A stretch of DNA of 64,000 nt, from the NCBI GenBank assembly GCA_964020155.1, contig OZ026554.1:3287827-3351826 (forward strand), written 5' to 3'. The position numbers and the translations under genes are program-made. Each line of letters opens with the position of its first letter. Position 1 is the first letter of the stretch. The notes below the pieces were generated by a model. That model had not been told where the DNA came from, ran no database searches, and saw nothing but the letters and a program-made list of their open reading frames with translations. This document shows, in pieces, positions 57,181-64,000 of this stretch. Source of the DNA: Chondrilla cf. caribensis. Taxonomy: Eukaryota > Porifera > Demospongiae > Chondrillida > Chondrillidae.

Positions 57181-58739
57181 ATGGGGTATCTGGCCTCACA
57201 AATGCACATTACAGCAGAATCGATCAAGGAGAAGGTTAGCCTACATCTGCTGTTGTTAATCATCATCAAATAGGGGTTTAACATCTAATAGTGTGTTATG
57301 TAAATAATGATACAGAGTAGTATATGGTTGGGCTTAGGGCAATCTGTGCATCTTATATTGCTGGAAATCCTAACTCTAGCAGGCCCAGGTGTAGCACTGT
57401 CGACGAAGCATATTGGATAGAACTTCATTAAGAACTGTATTGATCATCTATATTTGAGTCTAGGTCACCGTCTAGAATTGAAGAGAGATCTACTGCAGCT
57501 GATTACCCTAAGCCCAACAGGTTTGGACTGTGTGGTGGATCGTTTACTCTTTGATATCCTACATGATTGGTAAGTGCTAATTTCCTACCACTTCAATAAT
57601 TTTGAAAATAGATTAAATTTAGAGAACCACGTGGTTTTTGTGGTGAGGGGAATCGGCCCGTACGCATATGCGTTAAGAACCGTTACTTCTCGTTAAGGAG
57701 TGTAAATCAAAAATACATTGGGGGTCTCACTCGCGAGGATAACGTTCTCAACCTACTACTGGATTTAGCCTCATCGAATAGCCGTTAAAGGTCAATTTAG
57801 AATTCTTCCCTCTATACGAGAGTCTTAGGTGAGCTAAGTAGCCACTTGTACGTGTGTGATTCCTCACGAAGTGACCATTGAAGGCTTATGGCTTCGGCTT
57901 AACAGTACGCTGTATATATAGTTTTTGTAATAGAACTAGGACAATACTGGAATATATTATTATTTGTAAATATAATATTATTATAGTGTCATACAATAAC
58001 AAAGTGATAACAATGTGTATTTTTAAATTGTGTCAAGCAAGGACGTTATGGCCGGAATTGTATATTGCCATGCGACTGGGCAAACAAATGTGGAACGATT
58101 TAGCTATACTGTAATACTGAATATTGAATACTGCATAGTTCTTGGTGTCCACTAATGATCATTGAGCATGCATATGATATGTACAGTTTACATACGTGGA
58201 ATACTATGTTGATTAATCACACTGTTGATTTTAATGTGCTCAAAGCCTTACATGTAAGTGTTTGTGCTTCTGTTGCTGCATAGACCTTCCCTGTTTGTAT
58301 ACTGGATCTTCAAACTTGTCAAACCAAGTGCATGGTAGCTGGTTGGAACAGTTGGTGAATAAAGCACTCCTTGTCTTAAAGTATGTTATCAGTGCAACAC
58401 TATATGGATGTACAATATGCTGTAACAGTTACAATATAACATACTGTGTGTGTGGCATATGTCACTTATACATAGTGGGGACCCTATCATTAATGACCAT
58501 CCAGAATGACCATGATAAGTTCATGGTTGCCATAGACAGGTGTACTTTGTTGATGGACAATCTATGTAGACAGTTTGCATGTAGTTGTTTCTGAAGACAG
58601 GTAGAAGGTAGCCTGCTATTTCTTTAGACAGGCGTTTCCATAGGCAGGTTGTTCCTGTAGGCAAGTACCCCTCTATAGACAGGCTATTTCTGTAGGTAGG
58701 CAGCATGCTGATCTCATTGTACCTGTCATTGTCCTTAAT
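57181..58739 (+). CDS. Candidate multi-exon helical protein, unrecognised; 3' part uncertain
   Basis: Exons 57181-57234, 57316-57388, 57464-57569, 58339-58380 and 58704-58739 join in phase with GT-AG sites. They read MGYLASQMHITAESIKEK, SSIWLGLGQSVHLILLEI, KRDLLQLITLSPTGLDCVVD, WLEQLVNKALLVL and MLISLYLSLSL. Leu-rich amphipathic stretches suggest an alpha-helical (HEAT/ARM-like) protein; no family is claimed. Two further phase-matching pieces, 58921-58937 and 59110-59148, would lead into an acceptor at 59203 and the open frame of the next gene. Whether this gene ends first or is the 5' part of the ubiquitin-like/Roc-COR gene is unresolved. The first three exons are the best supported; an upstream start exon is possible. 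Confidence 0.42.
58590..58702. repeat. Degenerate CAGGTAGxxxG-type repeat
   Basis: Irregular copies of TAGACAGGC/TAGGCAGGT at intervals of about 20-25 bp. It supplies several TAGGCAG acceptor-like sites just before the 58704 exon, which lowers confidence in that exon. Confidence 0.5.
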
Positions 58740-59372
58740 GTAAGTACATTTCTTCGCATATGAAAAAATTTTGCTACAGTTTTCAAATATACTATCTGTA
58801 CATGTACGTAGGTACCTCTACTGCTACCTGACTCCTGGCTGTGTACCTTAAGTTCCAGTGACGTCATTGAACCACCACAAATAACCCATATATACACTAA
58901 AGGAAAAAAAAATCATTTTCAGCAACCCTCATATTCAAAGTATGTTGGATAGCTCACATACATTTGCATACCATGCAGAATACAGACTTTGTGCACTATT
59001 ATTTGTTCATTTATTATGCGACTTATTGATAGCATATTGTTATTGTATTGCACATTGTACAGAATATTTTACAGAATACAGATTTATATGTATCATTTCA
59101 ACTCCCAGCTATTGTGTGGATTCTCTTGACTGTGCACCTCAGCCACGAGTAAAGATCTGGTGAAACTTTTGTGAAGAAACTTTCATCAGCCCCCACACCA
59201 CAGGAAGGATCTGCATATAAGTACAGTAATACACTGTATTAACACATTCGTTACATTTTGCGGATATTGTATTCGTTTGCTGACGTGGTTCAAATCGAAG
59301 TATTTAATTCGACTGTATTGCACAACTGTCAGACCTGGTCTTCTAATCTCTGTTGTATGTGATCGAGTGAAT

Positions 59373-62300
59373 ATGAAGAGGCAAAAACCGACATTGTCAA
59401 TCTATTCGGATCAATGCTGTAACTGTGACAATAATTTGGATAGTCAAATGCTGGCTGGATCTAATTCTCACTTTGCTCACAAAAGAAAGTCTACACCCCA
59501 ATGTCATGCCATTAGCTTCTTCTTCCGAATTGTCAGTGTACTCCTCTGTGTACTCCTGTGCTCATCAACACCCAGTGACACATGGGGTATTCAGGACCTT
59601 GTCATATTCATACTGGTAGTATTCACAAGTGATACAGAATTGGTTTTAAGTGGCATTCTTTGCAAAACCGTATGTGTATTTGTACACTCAGTCTGGATGA
59701 AATTGTGTGTAACAACAAGGTCGGTTGTAGTGTTCAAGATGCCATCAAGTATGCACCATGATCGTAAATGTTCCATAGTTCTCTTTTGGACAAATGATGC
59801 ATTTCAGTACTTGCATTGGTTTACCGTTCAATATACTAAGTTACGAAGTAAAATCATGATTGACGTCTTTGTTGACCATCTCAAATTGAGCACTGTGAAA
59901 AATAGTACTGAATGTACTGTGGAGCTAAATGACATATCAAGGAGTTTTACGCACCCGTTTCAAAATGAAAAAGGCATATTACTTCCCTACGAACGTCAAG
60001 AGGTTTGTACAGTAAGAGTATGCAAAATAAATAAAGTGTCCACTCTCTTCAATTCTTGTTTCTGTGGGGAAGGTACACAAATCTTTGTAAAGACCCTAAC
60101 TGGCAAGATGATCACTCTTGAAGTGGCACCAAGTGATACTGTTCAGAAAGTGAAGGCCAAGATCCAATACAAGGAAGGCATTCCACCAGATCGGCAACGT
60201 CTCATCTTTGCCGGTAAGCATGTACAAGATGGTTATACTCTCAGAGACTACAACATTCAAAAGGATTCCACTCTCCATTTGGTGCTTTGTCTCTGTGGGG
60301 GTGGTACACAAATCTTTGTGAAGACCCAGTCTGGGAGGATAATCTCTCTTGAAGTGGAACCAAGTGATACTGTTAACAGCGTGAAGGCCAAGATTCAAGA
60401 AAAGGAAGGTATTCCACCAGATCAGCAGCGTCTCATCTTTGCTGGCAAAAAACTGGAAGATGGACATTTACTTAGTCAATGCAACATTCAAAATGAATCC
60501 ACTCTCCTCTTGGCACTACGTCTATCCCACAGTGTGAGACATATGCAAATTTTTGTGAAGACTCAGACTGGTGAGAAATTCACTCTTGATGTTGAACCAA
60601 ATGACACCATTAGATTTGTCAAGGTCAAGATTGAGTATCAGCGTGGCATTCAACCAAATTGGCAGGAACTCACCTTTGCTGGGAATATCCTGGGTGATTC
60701 TTGTACTCTCAGTGAATACAACATTCCAGAGCAATCATTTCTTGTACTTCAAGTCTGTGATGCCGCAACTACTGATATGCAGATTTTTGTGAAAGGTATG
60801 AGGGGTATAATACACACTCTTCGTGTGGAACCAGATGACACAGTTGAGAATGTGATTGCTATGCTTAGGGAAAAAGCAGAGTATGTATCAGGTCATCACT
60901 GTCTAATCTTTGCTGGCAAAAAACTGAAACACAACCGTACTCTCAGAGACTACAACATTTTAAAGCAATCTACACTCCATCTTGTACTCGATTTTTACCG
61001 AGTGCAATACTCCAAAGACAGGTTTACTGATCAATATCAAACAGCCTTGCAGCAAAATCGAGTGGTGTCATTGAGGATAGCAAAAGCTGTCACTACAGGA
61101 CCTCCTCGTGTGGGGAAGACATGGCTGAAGAGTCTTCTGTTGCGAGAACCTCCTCCTGGAAACACCCTAAGTACCCCAATCTTTGACAAGGCAGTTACTA
61201 TTTCTGTACCAGACCCAGTGCCGACAAAGAGTCTGTACCACAGCGATTGTGTACTTCTGACATCGTCCTCCAGTAGATGGAGAGTGGTGCGTGATGTGAC
61301 AAGTTTGAAGTCACTTTTGAATGTTGTAAAACCTGAATCAAGTACAAAGCCAACTTCAGATCCACCATCACCTGCCCAAGAACCTACCGATCATCCATCT
61401 TCGTCAAAAAGGCGGAAAACAACACCTATGGTAGAGCAAATGCCTCAAATGGATGAGGAAAGTGATTTAGTTCGTGTGGGTGTAGTGGATGAAGTGCATG
61501 ATTTTGATGAATTGGGTGAAACAATCCAAGAAGCACTCAGCAAACTTGCCAGTGATGATACGATACAAGATATTGACCTACAAGATGAGAGACTGCTCCA
61601 GTTCATTGACACTGGGGGTCAACTCTCCTTCCACGATATTCTTCCTCTTTTTCTAACCACACCAGCTGTTCTTCAAGTCTTCAACATGTCAGAACCTCTG
61701 GACTCGTATCCCACTAATGCCATGAGGCTGGAATTGGGACAAGTATCGTCAGAGAAGTCTCCTTTCACTAATATGGAGCTCCTCATCAGGTCTCTTACCA
61801 GTATTCATTCTCTTCCAGACAGACCTTTGAATATCCCAGAATTCGGCATTGTAGACACTTTGCACAAATCACCCACTCGAGTCCTTGTTATCGGTACCCA
61901 CAAGGACAATTTGGAAGTACCTGTGCTCTCTGAGTCCATTGACAGTATCAGTAAATCCATTGAAGATGCTCTCAAGGACAAACCCTTCAAGCAAGATGTG
62001 ATCATCCATCCAGAGACTGGCCATTACTTCCATCCAGTCAACAATGCACTGTATAGTCAAGAAGTGGACGAGATGTCAGAAGCCAACCAGCTGGTGCACT
62101 TCATTAGAAACAAAATAGCCACATGCTGTGAGCATACAAGGTGTGATGTCCCTATCACCTGGCTACTGTGTCAGGCCATTCTCAGCATGCACTCAAGGAA
62201 GCCATTTTTCACATACAGTGAATTTCTCACACTTTGCCTGAAGCATCGTTTTGTGAAGACTACCACTGAATGTGCTGCCATGGTTCACTTCTTCCACACT

Positions 62301-63738
62301 TTGGGTCTTCTCTTTCACCATCACACTGGACTCTGCAGAGAAGTGGACCACTTGATACCAGGCCAGGATGACTCCAACAGCACATGTTTGGTCTTCACAG
62401 ACCCCTCCTTCCTGTGTCGCAACATCACTAAACTCTACACTGTTCAGTTTGAGAAGCATCCCGGTGGAAGAAAGAAAGAGTTGAAGGATAAAGGCATCCT
62501 TACTCTTCACACACTGCAGGAAGTTGGCATTGACCGAGAACTCGATGGAGAGTGGCTCTTGGCTCTAATGTCCACTCTTGGCATCATAGCAGCTGTTTCT
62601 GGAAGGAGGAGGGACCAAATAGAGTACTTTATGCCGTCAGTATTGCTTCCAAGTGAAGAGATACAAGTTCCTGAGAGGACAACAGTATCTGAAGTGATGG
62701 CTATTTCCTTCAAGGACAGGAACTACATTCCTTGTGGAGTGTTCCCAGCAGCAGTCACTTATCTGCTGTCAGAGCCGAAATGGTCCATTCTCACAGAGTG
62801 GTCCTCACGAACCACAATGAACTTTGAGGTGGGAGGAGCAGACTTTGTCAAACTGACAGACACCAACACCTTCATCAGAATGGTGGTCTCCAGTGATGTT
62901 GACCTGTCTCCAACCAGGTATCTTTCCTATCGCGACACCGTATTCACAGCTGTGGAGCAGTCTTTCTCCAGACTGTATAGAGTAGAGGATACCACAGGGA
63001 TCCTTGTTGTAGGGATGGAGTGTCTTCTAGAGGAACATCGCGACAGGAGTAAGCACATTGCTCGACTTGCTGTCAGTGATGACCCTGATGCTTACCATTT
63101 GAGATGTTCTGGATTTACCAAAGAATTGCGTGGAAAATTTGAAGAGATGTTCACGAGGTTGTCGCACAAGGTATGTGTTGAGCTCCTATAGGAAGGCTTG
63201 ATTTTAATTATGCATTACATCAAATTTGTACTTATTAACATGTACATGATGTCATTGTACTCTTTCATGCCGATAGGCTGTCGTTTCTGAACAACACACA
63301 GCTAGAAGAGAAGAGATTTTGAGTGAGTGCATGGGCCCTTGGTACATCCTCATCGCTGGTATACTTATCATTACAGCTTTGTATCATGATCATTGTGTAC
63401 AGATGCACAGGTATGACACTTTATTCCTGTAGCCACCGAAACCATGAACTGAATTGAGCCCTTATTTCTTTAGTATGTAGTACGTTTAAGCGAAATGACA
63501 CATCACTTCATACACTGGGATTGCAGTTAGGGTTAGGTCCTTTTGTCATATGTCTCCCTACACCTGCTATGTTCTATTCTATACATGACTGAAACCACAG
63601 TAATTATTATTTTGTTTTTGATCTTCACTTGTGGTACGGTACCTACGTATAGTTACTTTGTGCTGTATTAGCATCAGATTCAGTCATTGACAACTACATT
63701 GTTGTATTTTTTTCTCTTTACAATACAGATCCAATTGA
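59373..63738 (+). CDS. Four ubiquitin-like domains fused to a Roc-type GTPase, COR-like region and C-terminal transmembrane helix
   Basis: Exons 59373-63170, 63277-63410 and 63729-63738 join in phase to 1,313 aa from the first in-frame ATG; the frame stays open upstream to 59175. Residues 1-234 are unrecognised with hydrophobic stretches ([19 protein letters not shown]). Four ubiquitin-like domains follow (about 235-311, 312-390, 391-468, 469-544), each opening QIFVK and containing FAGK/FAGN; similarity to ubiquitin falls from first to fourth. Next comes a GTPase with P-loop GPPRVGKT (576-583), a long linker with [13 protein letters not shown] (746-750) and G4-type THKD (842-845). A COR-like winged-helix region (from about 925, [37 protein letters not shown]) follows, then a membrane helix [15 protein letters not shown] (1288-1302) and a short tail. 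Roc-COR proteins are GTP-dependent dimerising switches. No LRR, kinase or death domain is seen. Function unknown; a ubiquitin-linked signalling role is inference. Confidence 0.88.
60075..61005 (+). repeat. Tandem array of four diverged ubiquitin-like coding units (about 231-237 bp each)
   Basis: Starts at about 60075, 60306, 60543 and 60777. Unit 1 keeps Lys at the equivalents of K6, K11, K27, K29, K33, K48 and K63 and ends LCLCGGG. Unit 2 ends LRLSHSV and unit 3 ends LVLQVCD, without diglycine. All lie in one exon, so this is an in-frame fusion and not a polyubiquitin precursor cleaved to identical monomers. Confidence 0.9.
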
Positions 63739-63774
63739 GATACTCAAAGGTACTGACATGTGGAGTACATATTC

Positions 63775-63840
63775 ACACACACACACACGCACACACATAT
63801 ATTGTGCACACATATACTATAGTCAGAACGGGGGGGGGGG
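63775..63840. repeat. (CA)n run and G10 homopolymer
   Basis: CA tract about 63775-63797 and a run of ten G at about 63831-63840, downstream of the final Roc-COR exon. The remaining 160 bp to the window end show nothing assignable. Confidence 0.9.
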
Positions 63841-64000
63841 GCATGGGCTCCTTATTTTTACACCCCATACCTTACTCTATCACCATGCATCCTGTATTTC
63901 TACTACTGAATTGATAATAATCCAGATGTTCTAGGTAAGTCTCGGGATCAGTTAAAATATTGCATACCCAACTTGTGGAGGTTATTTATTTTAATGAATT

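Noticed and set aside
60075..61005. Ordinary polyubiquitin gene
   Set aside because: Units are diverged, junctions after units 2 and 3 lack diglycine, and the frame continues into a GTPase.

Overview
The window is nuclear DNA of an animal. Genes are split by many GT-AG introns, short exons are mixed with dense microsatellites, minisatellites and short inverted-repeat elements, and metazoan-type genes are present (an FHOD formin, DPH2, a cytosolic ALDH1/2-like enzyme, a Roc-COR GTPase). A Roc-COR gene of this membrane-anchored, leucine-rich-repeat-free type, a Tyr-motif receptor and compact gene spacing suggest an early-branching invertebrate, most likely a sponge. That assignment is inference; the sequence alone does not fix the species.

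Layout. (1) 216-11362, minus strand: the first nine coding exons of an FHOD-family formin, leaving by the left edge; intron 1 holds a coding-like minus-strand cluster and transposon remnants. (2) 11566-32864, plus strand: a complete 14-exon DPH2 gene (544 aa), divergent from FHOD across 203 bp and using one probable GC-AG intron. (3) 32997-35424, plus strand: a four-exon single-pass receptor (582 aa), starting 132 bp after DPH2, with a mucin-like repeat and a long cytoplasmic tail carrying YxEP and ITIM-like tyrosine motifs. (4) 35425-51200: about 16 kb of mostly repetitive DNA, with several families of short inverted-repeat elements, very long G-rich minisatellites, a decayed LINE fragment and a 1.8-kb tandem segmental duplication. 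(5) 51235-54830: a candidate small three-exon minus-strand gene and weaker plus-strand coding-like stretches. (6) 55382-56875, minus strand: an intact intronless ALDH whose usual oxyanion-hole Asn is Ser. (7) 57181-58739, plus strand: a phase-consistent chain of small exons encoding a helical protein I do not recognise. (8) 59373-63738, plus strand: a large gene joining four ubiquitin-like domains, a Roc-type GTPase, a COR-like region and a C-terminal membrane helix. This last gene is the most unusual system in the window.

The genes have no evident shared pathway. The two divergent pairs (FHOD/DPH2 and ALDH/57.2-kb gene) and the 132-bp DPH2-receptor spacing show local compaction despite the heavy repeat load. 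Exon boundaries were placed by reading splice sites and codon phase by eye, supported by family similarity for FHOD, DPH2, ALDH and the Roc-COR gene. No transcript evidence was available.
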